Part shown: positions 18,934 through 27,321 of the stretch, piece after piece
How positions within the stretch are numbered: the first letter of the stretch is position 1
How the letters are laid out: the number at the start of each line of letters is the position of its first letter
Origin: Pseudomonas gessardii
Lineage (GTDB): Bacteria; Pseudomonadota; Gammaproteobacteria; Pseudomonadales; Pseudomonadaceae
Assembly (NCBI RefSeq): GCF_001983165.1
Contig: NZ_MNPU01000004.1
Span: 1-64,000 of the forward strand
DNA: 64,000 bases
Reading direction: 5' to 3'
Notes under the pieces: model-generated
Database searches by the model: none
Told to the model about the DNA's origin: nothing
Seen by the model: the letters and a program-made list of their open reading frames with translations, nothing else
Position numbers and translations under genes: made by a program

Positions 18934-20211
18934 TCAGCGCTCAATGATTGCCGTCACGCCCTGCCCGCCCGCGGCGCAGATCGAGATCAGCCCACGGCCC
19001 TTGCCCGCCGCGTCCAGCAGCTTGGCCAGGTTGGCGACGATACGCCCGCCCGTGGCGGCAAACGGATGCCCGGCGGCCAGGGAACTGCCCTTGACGTTCA
19101 GGCGGCTGCGGTCGATGGCGCCCAACGGCGTGTCCAGGCCCAGGCGGGTCTTGCAGTAATCGGCGTCTTCCCAGGCCTTGAGCGTGCACAACACCTGGGC
19201 GGCGAAGGCTTCGTGGATTTCGTAGTAGTCGAAATCCTGCAAGGTCAGGCCATTTCTCGCCAACAGGCGTGGCACGGCATACACCGGCGCCATCAACAGC
19301 CCCTCGGCGCCATTGACGAAATCCACCGCCGCCGCTTCGCCATCGCGCAGGTAGGCGAGGATCGGCAAGCCACGTTCCTTGGCCCAGGCTTCGCTGCCCA
19401 ACAGCACCAGGGACGCGCCATCGGTCAGTGGCGTGGAGTTGCCGGCGGTCAGGGTGCCCTTTGCGCTGCGCTCAAACGCCGGTTTGAGGCTGGCGAGTTT
19501 CTCCAGGGTCAGGTCCGGGCGCAGGTTGTTGTCACGGGTCAGGCCCAGGAACGGCGTGAGCAAATCGTTATGCCAGCCTTCAGCGTAGGACGCGGCCATT
19601 TTCTGGTGGCTTTCCAGGGCCAGTTGGTCCTGCTCGGCGCGGGGGATCTGCCAGGTCTGCGCCATCAGCTCGCAATGCTCGCCCATGGACAGGCCGGTGC
19701 GCGGCTCGCCATTGCGTGGCAGTTCCGGCTTCAGGTGTTGCGGACGAAGTTGTAACAGGACTTTTAATTTATCCGCCATGGATTGGCTGCGATTGGCTTG
19801 CAGCAGGATCTTGCGCAACCCCTCATTGACGCCGATGGGCGCATCGGAGGTGGTGTCGACGCCGCCGGCAATCCCGCATTCGATTTGCCCCAGGGCAATC
19901 TTGTTGGCCACCAGCAGCGCCGCTTCCAGGCCGGTGCCACAGGCTTGTTGAATGTCATAGGCCGGGGTTTGTGGCGACAGGCGCGAGCCCAGCACGCATT
20001 CACGGGTCAGGTTGAAATCCCGCGAGTGCTTGAGCACCGCGCCGGCGGCCACTTCGCCCAGGCGCAGGCCGTGCAGGTTGTAGCGCTCGATCAGGCCTTC
20101 CAGGGCTGCGGTCAGCATGGCCTGGTTACTCGCGGTGGCGTAGGGGCCATTGGAACGGGCGAAGGGGATACGATTACCGCCAATGATCGCGACACGGCGC
20201 AACTGAGTCAT
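18934..20211 (-). CDS. Acetyl-CoA C-acyltransferase (thiolase, FadI-like)
   Basis: A 425-residue thiolase. The nucleophilic cysteine is in QQACGTGLEAA (C91), the catalytic histidine is in YEIHEAFAAQV, and the second cysteine is in ICAAGGQG near the C-terminus. It would cleave 3-ketoacyl-CoA or condense acyl-CoAs. The start at 20211 has a GGGAG box and gives the family N-terminus (RRVAIIGGNRIPF); the ORF extends 20 residues further upstream without support. It is divergent from a fabG-maoC pair with which it would complete a fatty-acyl cycle, as in P. aeruginosa PA4785-4786. Confidence 0.9.
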   Translation of the reverse strand: MTQLRRVAIIGGNRIPFARSNGPYATASNQAMLTAALEGLIERYNLHGLRLGEVAAGAVLKHSRDFNLTRECVLGSRLSPQTPAYDIQQACGTGLEAALLVANKIALGQIECGIAGGVDTTSDAPIGVNEGLRKILLQANRSQSMADKLKVLLQLRPQHLKPELPRNGEPRTGLSMGEHCELMAQTWQIPRAEQDQLALESHQKMAASYAEGWHNDLLTPFLGLTRDNNLRPDLTLEKLASLKPAFERSAKGTLTAGNSTPLTDGASLVLLGSEAWAKERGLPILAYLRDGEAAAVDFVNGAEGLLMAPVYAVPRLLARNGLTLQDFDYYEIHEAFAAQVLCTLKAWEDADYCKTRLGLDTPLGAIDRSRLNVKGSSLAAGHPFAATGGRIVANLAKLLDAAGKGRGLISICAAGGQGVTAIIER

Positions 20212-20317
20212 GGAAAGCTCCCGGTTAGGTGGTAGGTGCAATCCTGAGCCTAGACTAGGAACGACTGTCACCTATTGATGGTCCACCCTTTGAACCCCAG
20301 CAGCCGGAGAGCGTTCC

Positions 20318-21670
20318 ATGTCTGACCGTTATATCGACTTCGCCAACTCAAGCCTCGGCCACCGCCTGGTCTCGGCCATTGGCCTGCCGTCCCCGGTACG
20401 CCTGGAGCGCTGGCAAGCCGGACGCCTGCGCCCGGTGGACGGCGCCCTGCTGTTGGGCGGCGGCCCGCTCGCGGCCCAGGTACAGGGGTTTGCCCATAAA
20501 CTCACCGAGGCCATCTACAGCTACGGCCCCGAACCGCTGCCGGCCACGCCGTGGATTCCCGGGCATGGCCCCAAGCTCAAGGCGGTGCTGTTCGATGCCA
20601 GCCACTTGCAGCACACCGACCAACTCAAGCAACTGCGCGAATTCTTCCAGCCGCTGCTGAAAAATCTCGATCACAGCGCGCACCTGGTGATTCTCGGACG
20701 TGCCCCGGAAAGCCTCGGCGAACCGTTTGCCGCCAGTGCCCAGCGGGCCCTCGAAGGCTTCAGCCGCTCGCTGGCCAAGGAGCTGCGCAACGGCGGCACC
20801 TTGCAGTTGCTGTATGTCGCAGAGGGCGCCGAGGAGCAGCTGGAAGGTGCGCTGCGGTTTTTCCTCTCACCCAAAAGCGCCTATATCTCTGGCCAGGTGC
20901 TGCGCCTGAGCGCCTGCCCGACCCAGGTGCATGACTGGACGCGCCCGCTGGCCGGGCTCAAGGCCCTGGTGACCGGAGCCGCCCGTGGCATCGGTGCCTC
21001 GATTGCCGAAACCCTGGCCCGCGACGGTGCCGAGATTGTGTTGCTGGATGTGCCGCAAGCCAAGGCCGACCTCGACGCCCTCGCCGCACGCCTGGGCGGG
21101 CGTGGGATTGCCCTGGATATCTGCGCCGATGACGCCGCCACGCAACTGATCGAGCAATTGCCGGACGGCATCGACATCGTGGTGCACAACGCCGGTATCA
21201 CCCGCGACAAGACCCTGGCCAATATGCCCCCGGAATACTGGGACGCCGTCTTGGCGGTCAACCTCAACGCCCCGCAAGTGTTGACCAAGGCCCTGCTCGA
21301 CAGCGGCACCCTGCACGACAATGGCCGCGTGGTAGTACTCGCGTCCATCAGCGGCATCGCCGGCAATCGCGGGCAAACCAACTACGCCGCGAGCAAGGCC
21401 GGGCTGATCGGCCTGGCCCAGGCCTGGGCACCGCTGCTGGCGCCACGGGGGATCAGCATCAACGCGGTGGCCCCGGGGTTTATCGAGACCCAGATGACGG
21501 CGCATATCCCCTTCGCCCTGCGTGAAGCCGGGCGACGCATGAGCTCGTTGGGCCAGGGTGGCTTGCCGCAAGATGTTGCCGAAGCGGTGGCCTGGCTGGG
21601 CCAGCCGGGGTCGGGCGCGGTCAGTGGCCAGACGCTGCGGGTATGCGGGCAAAGCCTGCTGGGAGCGTAA
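20318..21670 (+). CDS. Long 3-oxoacyl-ACP/CoA reductase (high-molecular-weight FabG)
   Basis: A 450-residue protein, about 200 residues longer than ordinary FabG. The C-terminal half is an intact SDR: TGAARGIG (about 219), HNAGITRDKTLANM, and YAASK (Y355, K359). The N-terminal ~210 residues form a degenerate Rossmann-like domain with no intact cofactor motif, as in mycobacterial FabG4. It reduces 3-oxoacyl thioesters with NAD(P)H. It is followed within 3 bases by the MaoC gene, and together with the divergent thiolase suggests synthesis or remodelling of acyl-CoAs. Confidence 0.88.
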   Translation: MSDRYIDFANSSLGHRLVSAIGLPSPVRLERWQAGRLRPVDGALLLGGGPLAAQVQGFAHKLTEAIYSYGPEPLPATPWIPGHGPKLKAVLFDASHLQHTDQLKQLREFFQPLLKNLDHSAHLVILGRAPESLGEPFAASAQRALEGFSRSLAKELRNGGTLQLLYVAEGAEEQLEGALRFFLSPKSAYISGQVLRLSACPTQVHDWTRPLAGLKALVTGAARGIGASIAETLARDGAEIVLLDVPQAKADLDALAARLGGRGIALDICADDAATQLIEQLPDGIDIVVHNAGITRDKTLANMPPEYWDAVLAVNLNAPQVLTKALLDSGTLHDNGRVVVLASISGIAGNRGQTNYAASKAGLIGLAQAWAPLLAPRGISINAVAPGFIETQMTAHIPFALREAGRRMSSLGQGGLPQDVAEAVAWLGQPGSGAVSGQTLRVCGQSLLGA

Positions 21671-21672
21671 CC

Positions 21673-22518
21673 ATGCTGTGGCACACCTTACCCGGCAGCC
21701 CGGCGCTGCCACCGCTGTACTGGCGCGCCGCGCTCAAGCGCAAGATCACCGGCACCACGTTGCCCGACTCTGGGCTGCACTGCCGGGTGCAGGTCAATCC
21801 CGAGGCGGTGGCGGCCTACCGCAAGGTCTGCGGGTTTGCCCAGAGCCCGGTGCTGCCGGCGACTTACCCGCACATCCTGGCGTTCGGCCTGCAGTTGCAG
21901 TTGCTGACCGCGCGAGAATTCCCCTTCCCGCTGCTGGGGCTGGTGCATTTAAGCAACCGTATCCGCGTGTTTCGCCCTATGGGCGGGGTCAGTGATGTGC
22001 GGGTCAGTGTGCATACGCGCAACCTGCAAGCCCATGCCAAGGGCGCGACCTTTGACCTGATCACCACCGTCGAGGATTCCCTGGGTTTGCTATGGGAGGG
22101 CGAAAGCCAAATGCTTTGTCGCGGGGTGAAACTCGAAGGCCTGGCGCCAGAATCCCTGCCCACGCCCAATAGGGTCAGCGAGCTGAGCCGCTGGCAGGCA
22201 CCGTCCGATATCGGCCGGCGCTACGCTCGGGTATCCGGCGACTACAACCCGATCCACTTGAGCGCCCTCACCGCCAAGCTGTTCGGTTTTCCCCAGGCGA
22301 TCGCCCATGGGCTGTGGAACAAGGCACGCACCGTGGCAGCCCTGGATGAACATCTGCCGGCGGCGAATATCGAGATCTACGTTGAGTTCAAGAAACCTGT
22401 GCGCCTGCCTGGGGAGGTCATCTTGTTGACCAGTGCGCCCGGCTCCAGCGGCGAGTTGCAACTCAAGGGGCCTGGCGATATCGAACATATGCTCGGCAAG
22501 TGGCAACCCATTGCCTGA
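21673..22518 (+). CDS. MaoC-family dehydratase
   Basis: A 281-residue double hot-dog protein. The C-terminal hot-dog carries the R-hydratase motif DYNPIHLS...GFPQAIAHGLW (from about residue 190), with Asp and His as catalytic pair; the N-terminal hot-dog lacks it, as in two-domain hydratase 2 enzymes. It hydrates enoyl-CoA or dehydrates 3-hydroxyacyl thioesters. The start at 21673 has GGGAG 8 bases upstream and sits 2 bases after the fabG stop, so the two are surely co-transcribed. Confidence 0.87.
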   Translation: MLWHTLPGSPALPPLYWRAALKRKITGTTLPDSGLHCRVQVNPEAVAAYRKVCGFAQSPVLPATYPHILAFGLQLQLLTAREFPFPLLGLVHLSNRIRVFRPMGGVSDVRVSVHTRNLQAHAKGATFDLITTVEDSLGLLWEGESQMLCRGVKLEGLAPESLPTPNRVSELSRWQAPSDIGRRYARVSGDYNPIHLSALTAKLFGFPQAIAHGLWNKARTVAALDEHLPAANIEIYVEFKKPVRLPGEVILLTSAPGSSGELQLKGPGDIEHMLGKWQPIA

Positions 22519-22830
22519 AACAGAGGCGACTCGCTGATTAATTGTATATATACACCCTAAGTTATAGCGGGCTCTTGATAGCCCGCTAATTTATTCAACT
22601 AGTTGATTTACATCACACTCCCACAAACAAAAAACCACTTTATATACCTTTGGTATTAATCACCAAGACGCATACCCACGCCAGTATATAAATCGTTAAT
22701 ACCAAGTTGAGCGTTGCGATAAAGAGTCCCGAAGACTGTTATAGCCACAACGGACGCATGTATTGCCTGCCGCAGAACAGACGAACGTGCGAAACCAACA
22801 AAGGCTGTACCAGGTGCTAAGGAACTCATC
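22519..22830. other. AT-rich gene-free spacer with terminator and inverted repeat
   Basis: After the maoC terminator hairpin the segment is strikingly AT-rich. It holds an inverted repeat TTGGTATTAA ... TTAATACCAA (about 22648-22706) and several TATATA-like boxes suited to a promoter for the glycine-rich lipoprotein gene. No ORF is seen. The repeat could be a regulator site; no known operator matches. Confidence 0.4.
22565..22595 (+). terminator. Intrinsic terminator after maoC
   Basis: An 8-bp stem AGCGGGCT / AGCCCGCT with a 6-base loop is followed by AATTTATT. It ends the fabG-maoC message. Confidence 0.7.
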
Positions 22831-24156
22831 ATGAAAACTCAAGTCGTGTTGTGGAAGGCAAGTACTGCATTGGCCCTTATCCTGGCAATGAGCCTGGGAG
22901 GCTGCAGCAGTGGTGGTGGCGGTCATAAGAGCAGCGTTGCTTCCTCCTCCCCGGATGCCGGCGCCGGCACCGGTGGTGGTACTGGTGGTGGCGACGGTGG
23001 CGGAACCGGCGGTGGTACCGGTGGCGGCACGGGTGGCGGAACCGGCGGTGGTACCGGTGGCGGCACGGGCGGCGGAACCGGTGGTGGTACTGGCGGCGGC
23101 ACGGGTGGCGGAACCGGTGGTGGTGATGGTGGTACTGGCTCGACCACCACCCCCTTGGTCACTGGCCAGATTGCCGCCAACCTGGGCGATACCCTCGGCA
23201 ACGTAGGCACCGCCATTGGTGGTATCGGCACAACCGTTGGCGGCGTTCCAGTGGTCGGCGTCACCGCCGGCGGGCTGGTGACCAGCGTGGGCACCGCCGT
23301 TGGCAGCGTCAGTGATGGCCTGACCGATGGCCTCGGCTCCCTGGGCACCAACAGCAACTCCCTGGGCATTACCGTGGCCGGCGTGGGCAACGCGGTCGCC
23401 GATCTGGGCGCCGGTGTTTCGACCACGGGCCAATCCCTGTCCACCACCTTGGGTGGCATCCCGGTCGTCGGCGGGCTGGCCGGGGGTGTCGGCGGCACTG
23501 TCGGTGGCGTGGTCGACGGGGTGGGCCAAACCGTCACCATGCTCGGCGATACCTTGAGTACTGCCAGCACCACTGGCCCCCTGGGATCGGTCACCAGCAC
23601 CCTGGGCGGCAACGTCCTGGTGCCGGTGGTCTCGCTGGTTGAAAACACCACAGGCAACCTCGGCACAGCCACCGGCCTGGGCACCCCGCTCAATGGCCTG
23701 CTGGATCAAGTCGGCTCAACCGTCACCAGCCTCAGTGGGCAAGTGGCTGACGCCGGCGGTACTGGCAACCCTGTCACCGGCGTCGTAAGCAGTGTACTCG
23801 GCGGTACAGGCACAGTGGCGGGCACTTCCGGCGGCCTGGTGTCGCCCTCTGCCGGTACCAGCCCGACTTCCGGCCTGCCGGAACTGGTGGGTGGCGTAGT
23901 GACCAACATCGGCAGCGGCCTGGATACCGGCACCACCACCGGCATCGGTACACCGGTCGACGGCCTGGTGACTCAAGTAGGCGGGGCGGTCAGCAGCCTC
24001 GGCACCAGCATCACCGCCACCAACACCAGCCCCATCACCAACACCCTGGGGCAAACCGTCAACACCGTGGGCGGGGTGGTCACCTCGCTGGGCGGCGCAG
24101 TCACCGGTGGCACCACCAGTACCACAGGCCTGCTCGGCGGCCTGACCGGCCAATAG
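22831..24156 (+). CDS. Glycine-rich collagen-like lipoprotein
   Basis: A 441-residue lipoprotein. Residues 1-24 form a lipoprotein signal ending in the lipobox LGGC. Then a serine-rich linker and about 14-15 near-perfect TGGG/DGGG units (about residues 48-102) form a flexible glycine arm. The remaining ~340 residues are Gly/Thr/Val-rich with recurring 'GxTVGGVVDGVGQTV'-like motifs, suggesting a repetitive beta-solenoid or amphipathic repeat surface. Such proteins are annotated in Pseudomonas as collagen-like, but no true long Gly-X-Y run is present. It lies just before a two-partner-secretion pore gene, though a terminator separates them. A role in surface attachment is a guess. Confidence 0.75.
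   Translation: MKTQVVLWKASTALALILAMSLGGCSSGGGGHKSSVASSSPDAGAGTGGGTGGGDGGGTGGGTGGGTGGGTGGGTGGGTGGGTGGGTGGGTGGGTGGGDGGTGSTTTPLVTGQIAANLGDTLGNVGTAIGGIGTTVGGVPVVGVTAGGLVTSVGTAVGSVSDGLTDGLGSLGTNSNSLGITVAGVGNAVADLGAGVSTTGQSLSTTLGGIPVVGGLAGGVGGTVGGVVDGVGQTVTMLGDTLSTASTTGPLGSVTSTLGGNVLVPVVSLVENTTGNLGTATGLGTPLNGLLDQVGSTVTSLSGQVADAGGTGNPVTGVVSSVLGGTGTVAGTSGGLVSPSAGTSPTSGLPELVGGVVTNIGSGLDTGTTTGIGTPVDGLVTQVGGAVSSLGTSITATNTSPITNTLGQTVNTVGGVVTSLGGAVTGGTTSTTGLLGGLTGQ
22975..23135 (+). repeat. In-gene tandem 12-base repeat (TGGG-coding)
   Basis: About 13 tandem units encoding Thr-Gly-Gly-Gly (with two Asp-Gly-Gly-Gly variants), mostly of the form ACCGGCGGTGGT/ACGGGTGGCGGA. Third-base variants alternate in a higher-order pattern of about 36 bases, a sign of slippage or unequal exchange. 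Length is likely to vary between strains. Confidence 0.8.
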
Positions 24157-24211
24157 AAGAATTACACCTGGCCCATTAGACGGCCTCCCCTACAGCGCCT
24201 ACGCTTGGTTG

Positions 24212-24246
24212 AGACGAGAGATTCCAATGGGACTCTCGTCTTTTTT
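24212..24246 (+). terminator. Strong intrinsic terminator after the lipoprotein gene
   Basis: A 9-bp stem AGACGAGAG / CTCTCGTCT with a 12-base loop is followed directly by six T. It isolates the lipoprotein message from the downstream secretion gene. Confidence 0.85.
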
Positions 24247-24325
24247 ATGGGTGCTCCCCAACCGCGTCCAAGAACCCGGCGGGCCCCTGCGAAATGCCGC
24301 TGCAGTTTTGACCATGGAGTGTCCT

Positions 24326-26008
24326 ATGCGCGTTTTGACGCCGTTGTTATTGCTCACCCTCAGCGCTTACGTCCAGGCCGAGACCCTACCCAGCTTCCTC
24401 AACAGCAACGACACCATCCGCAACCTCCCCGTCCCCAACCTGCCCGCCGACGCCTACCGCCCGGTGACGCCCCAGACCCAATTGCCGCAGCCCCCAGCCG
24501 CACAAGCGCAACCGTTGCTGATGGACACCAGGGTCACCATCGGCAAGCTGCAGATCGAAGGCGGCACGGTGTACCCGCTAAAGGACGTCGCCCAGGTGTT
24601 CGAGCCGTTGATTGGCCACGAAACCAACCTCGCCCAGCTGATCGAAGCCACCCGCAGCATCACCCGTCGCTATCAGCAGGATGGCTACCTGTTGTCCTAC
24701 GCCTTCCTGCCCGACCAGCGCTTTGAACAGGGCCTGGTGCGCGTGGTCTTGGTGGAGGGGTATATCAAGGACTACCAGGTGCAGGGCGACATCGGTCCGG
24801 TCTCGGCCTACATCGACAAGCTGGCGCAAAAACTCCAGGCCGAACGCCCGCTGACCCGCAAGACCTTCGAGCGCTACACCACCTTGATGGGACGGATTCC
24901 CGGCGTGACCCTGCAAGCACAAGTACCGCCACCGGGCACGACCGATGGCGGCGCCCATATGAATATCCAGGCCAGCCGCAAACCCTTTACCAGCAGCATG
25001 AGCATGACCGACAACAGCCGTGGCGGCCTGCAAGCCCTGATCGCCGGCACCAGCAATTCCCAGACCGCGATGGGCGAACAACTGAGCCTCAGCGGCCTGT
25101 TCCCGCCGGGTGAAGACAAAGAGCATTACTACCGGCTCGACTACAGCCAGTTCATCAATGCCGAAGGCACGCAACTGAGCCTGTATGGCGCGCGTTATCG
25201 CAGCGACCCGAGTACCCACATCCGCCTGGACGGCGGCTTTTCACTCAAGCCGCACCGCGAGAACGACCGCTTCTCCATCGGCCTGAGCCATCCGCTGATC
25301 GCCTCGCCCGGCGAGTCCCTGACCCTCGGCACACGCTTTTACGGGGTCAACGACAAGACCCGCTATCAACTGGTGGGTTACCCGCAACGCTTCGACGTGG
25401 AAACCGACCTGCGTGCCCTGGCCTTTGAAGGCGATTGGCGCAAGGCCGACCAGCGCCAGCTGCGCATCCTCAGCGCCGGCCTGTACCAGGGCATCGACGG
25501 CCTGGGCGCCAATACGCGCAGTGACTTCGAGGGGATAAAATCCGACCTGGACTTCTTGCGCCTGCGCCTGTCCGGGGTACAGAGCGACAAGTTCTTCGAC
25601 AACTGGCAAGGCGTGCTGTCGGCGGCGCTGTACTGGAGCGACGACACCCTGCCCGACAGCGAACGGGCGGTGTTTGGCGGGCAGAATTTCGGGCGGGGCT
25701 ACCCCGATGACCAGGGCTCGGGCGACAAGGGCTGGGGCGTGGCCTACGAGGTCAACTACAGCTACAACCGTGCGGGCGACTGGGTCAGGATCGTCCAGCC
25801 CTACATCGTGCTCGACCGTGCCAGGACCTGGTTCAACGACCTGCCGGTGAAGGGCAGCGACCTGTCCTCTGCGGCGGTCGGCCTGCGGTTTGGCGATGCC
25901 AAGTACTACAACATTGCACTGGAGGCGGCCAAGCCGATGTCGGATATGGCATTGGACAGTTTTAACCGGCGGCCGCGGTATACGTTGAGCTTCAGCTATC
26001 AGTTGTAG
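24326..26008 (+). CDS. ShlB/FhaC/HecB-type two-partner-secretion outer-membrane pore (TpsB)
   Basis: A 560-residue outer-membrane transporter. A signal peptide (cut after SAYVQA) is followed by a proline-rich linker, a POTRA domain (about 55-130, IGKLQIEGGTVYPL...) and a 16-strand barrel ending in the aromatic C-terminus FSYQL. The FGRGYP segment (about residue 450) corresponds to the conserved loop-6 VRGY motif. It should secrete a large beta-helical exoprotein (TpsA), but no such gene is nearby; the preceding glycine-rich lipoprotein is the only candidate partner and lacks a TPS domain. The start at 24326 has GGAG 6 bases upstream and gives the signal peptide. Confidence 0.87.
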   Translation: MRVLTPLLLLTLSAYVQAETLPSFLNSNDTIRNLPVPNLPADAYRPVTPQTQLPQPPAAQAQPLLMDTRVTIGKLQIEGGTVYPLKDVAQVFEPLIGHETNLAQLIEATRSITRRYQQDGYLLSYAFLPDQRFEQGLVRVVLVEGYIKDYQVQGDIGPVSAYIDKLAQKLQAERPLTRKTFERYTTLMGRIPGVTLQAQVPPPGTTDGGAHMNIQASRKPFTSSMSMTDNSRGGLQALIAGTSNSQTAMGEQLSLSGLFPPGEDKEHYYRLDYSQFINAEGTQLSLYGARYRSDPSTHIRLDGGFSLKPHRENDRFSIGLSHPLIASPGESLTLGTRFYGVNDKTRYQLVGYPQRFDVETDLRALAFEGDWRKADQRQLRILSAGLYQGIDGLGANTRSDFEGIKSDLDFLRLRLSGVQSDKFFDNWQGVLSAALYWSDDTLPDSERAVFGGQNFGRGYPDDQGSGDKGWGVAYEVNYSYNRAGDWVRIVQPYIVLDRARTWFNDLPVKGSDLSSAAVGLRFGDAKYYNIALEAAKPMSDMALDSFNRRPRYTLSFSYQL

Positions 26009-26092
26009 TGTGGGAGCGGGCTTGCCCGCGATTGCGGTGTGTCAGTCAATCTATTCGGCGACTGACGCACCGCTATCTGGAGCAAGCCCACA
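26009..26092. repeat. Degenerate REPIN
   Basis: An intact REP (TGTGGGAGCGGGCTTGCCCG) is followed by an eroded inverted partner (CACCGCTATCTGGAGCAAGC). It sits between the convergent TpsB and flp genes and may act as terminator for both. Confidence 0.7.
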
Positions 26093-26110
26093 GGAAATAC
26101 CGCTGCGCAC

Positions 26111-26299
26111 TCAGGTCAGGGCATCCCCCACCTTGCCAAAGAACGTGGTGATCTGCGGCCCCAGCAACTTCCCGGCCGCCAGCACCACCAGCGCAATGAC
26201 CGCAATCAGAATCACATACTCGATGGCGGTCGCACCGTCCTTGCGGTGCAGGAACAGCATGAACCGCACATGCAACTTCAACAGCAGGGCAAACAACAT
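26111..26299 (-). CDS. flp: Flp-type pilin, copy 1
   Basis: A 62-residue Flp/Fap pilin prepilin. A short basic leader (MLFALLLKLHVRFMLFLHRKDG) precedes the processing site G/ATAIEY and a hydrophobic assembly helix (VILIAVIALVVLAAGKLLGP). The leader is cut by the FppA prepilin peptidase and the mature ~40-residue subunit forms the Tad pilus. A GGAGAGG box fixes the start. It is the distal gene of a flp2-receiver-flp1 unit on the minus strand, facing away from the tad genes. Confidence 0.9.
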   Translation of the reverse strand: MLFALLLKLHVRFMLFLHRKDGATAIEYVILIAVIALVVLAAGKLLGPQITTFFGKVGDALT

Positions 26300-26324
26300 G
26301 GGACCTCTCCTCGATACGTAATGA

Positions 26325-26750
26325 TCAACGATGGCGCAATGGCGTGTTCATCTGTTCCCTGCGCCGGGGAAACAGAGTCTCCAGGGTCTCGATCAGGCGT
26401 GTCAGGTAAATGGGTTTGCGAAACAGGTCCAAAACCTGCAGTCGCAACATGTCGCTGACGTCATCCATTTCGGCATGGCCGGACATGACAATGACCGGGA
26501 GGTGTTGGCGCGAGGTATGTTCACGCAGGCGCTTGATCAGGGAGATGCCACTTTCTTCCGGCATGCGCAGGTCAGTGATGACCAGCGCGATATCCGGGTG
26601 CAGGGTCAGTTCCTGCAAGGCAAAGGTGACGGAGGTGGCGCAGAAACAAACAAAGCCCTCGTTCTCCAGCGACTCGGCCAGTTCAACGAGGGCATCCTCT
26701 TCATCATCCACCAGCAGGATTTGCTGGCGGCTCGCGGCAACGGCGTTCAT
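26325..26750 (-). CDS. Stand-alone response-regulator receiver protein
   Basis: A 141-residue single REC domain without output domain. Key residues are visible: acidic pair in LLVDDEED (D15/D16), phospho-acceptor D60 in VITDLRMPEESG, and K112 in FRKPIYL. The start at 26750 follows GGAAGG and removes a poorly supported extension. It sits between two pilin genes in the same direction, so it probably takes part in pilus signalling, perhaps as phosphate donor/sink for PprA or as a protein-protein regulator. Partner unknown. Confidence 0.85.
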   Translation of the reverse strand: MNAVAASRQQILLVDDEEDALVELAESLENEGFVCFCATSVTFALQELTLHPDIALVITDLRMPEESGISLIKRLREHTSRQHLPVIVMSGHAEMDDVSDMLRLQVLDLFRKPIYLTRLIETLETLFPRRREQMNTPLRHR

Positions 26751-26805
26751 GAGCAATACCTTCCACGACAATCACTGATGGGCATGCTCGATGTACCACG
26801 GCCGA

Positions 26806-26994
26806 TCAGGTCAACGCTGCCCCGACTTTAGCGAACATGGCCGCGATCTGAGGCCCAAGCAGTTTCCCCGCCGCCAGCACAACCAACGCAATGACCGCGA
26901 CCAGAATCACGTACTCAATCGCCGTGGCGCCCTCTTTGCGCTGAAAGAACAGTTGGAGTTGGACGTAGAGCTTCATCATGACGGTAAGGAACAT
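26806..26994 (-). CDS. flp: Flp-type pilin, copy 2
   Basis: A 62-residue Flp pilin, paralogue of the one at 26111-26299: cleavage site G/ATAIEY and helix VILVAVIALVVLAAGKLLGP are almost identical. The leader differs (MFLTVMMKLYVQLQLFFQRKEG). AAGGAG precedes the ATG at 26994; an upstream in-frame start at 27039 lacks support. It is the first gene of the minus-strand unit and divergent from rcpC, so its promoter shares the 327-base gap with the tad operon. It may be the main subunit, given its promoter-proximal place. Confidence 0.9.
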   Translation of the reverse strand: MFLTVMMKLYVQLQLFFQRKEGATAIEYVILVAVIALVVLAAGKLLGPQIAAMFAKVGAALT

Positions 26995-27321
26995 ATGACT
27001 TCTCCTTGGTGCCTGCTGGCGCAGATCGCGGTGCTGCACGGTGATTGCTGCGTGCCACTAGAGCATTGTCAACAAACCCCACCTCAACAACTGTAAGAAC
27101 GGATTAATCACAAAGTAGTAGTCGCACCATTGGCGTCATCACCCCGGGGCTTAAGGACGCAGGTCGAACGTTTCAAAATAAATCACGATCGCTAATGGCA
27201 TTTTGTCCTAGCTCGGCTACCGTCAAATAGCCAAATCGTTAGATGTTCATAGCTGCCTGGTTGCGAAATCAACTCGTTGGGAAAAACGGGCCTGTGATGC
27301 AACAGGAAAGGGAGAGCCTTC
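26995..27321. promoter_or_regulatory. Divergent control region of flp and the rcp-tad operon
   Basis: No ORF is seen. This 327-base segment separates the outward-facing pilin unit and the pilus assembly operon and must contain both promoters. In P. aeruginosa PprB acts on the corresponding region. I could not identify a specific PprB site by eye; the stretch 27080-27260 is AT-richer than the flanking genes. Confidence 0.45.

Noticed and set aside
22975..23135. Tandem repeat considered as a CRISPR-like array
   Set aside because: Units are 12 bases, contiguous and without spacers, and they encode an in-frame TGGG arm.
26009..26324. Plus-strand open frame over the REP and the pilin gene
   Set aside because: It is a by-product of a REP element and the antisense of flp.
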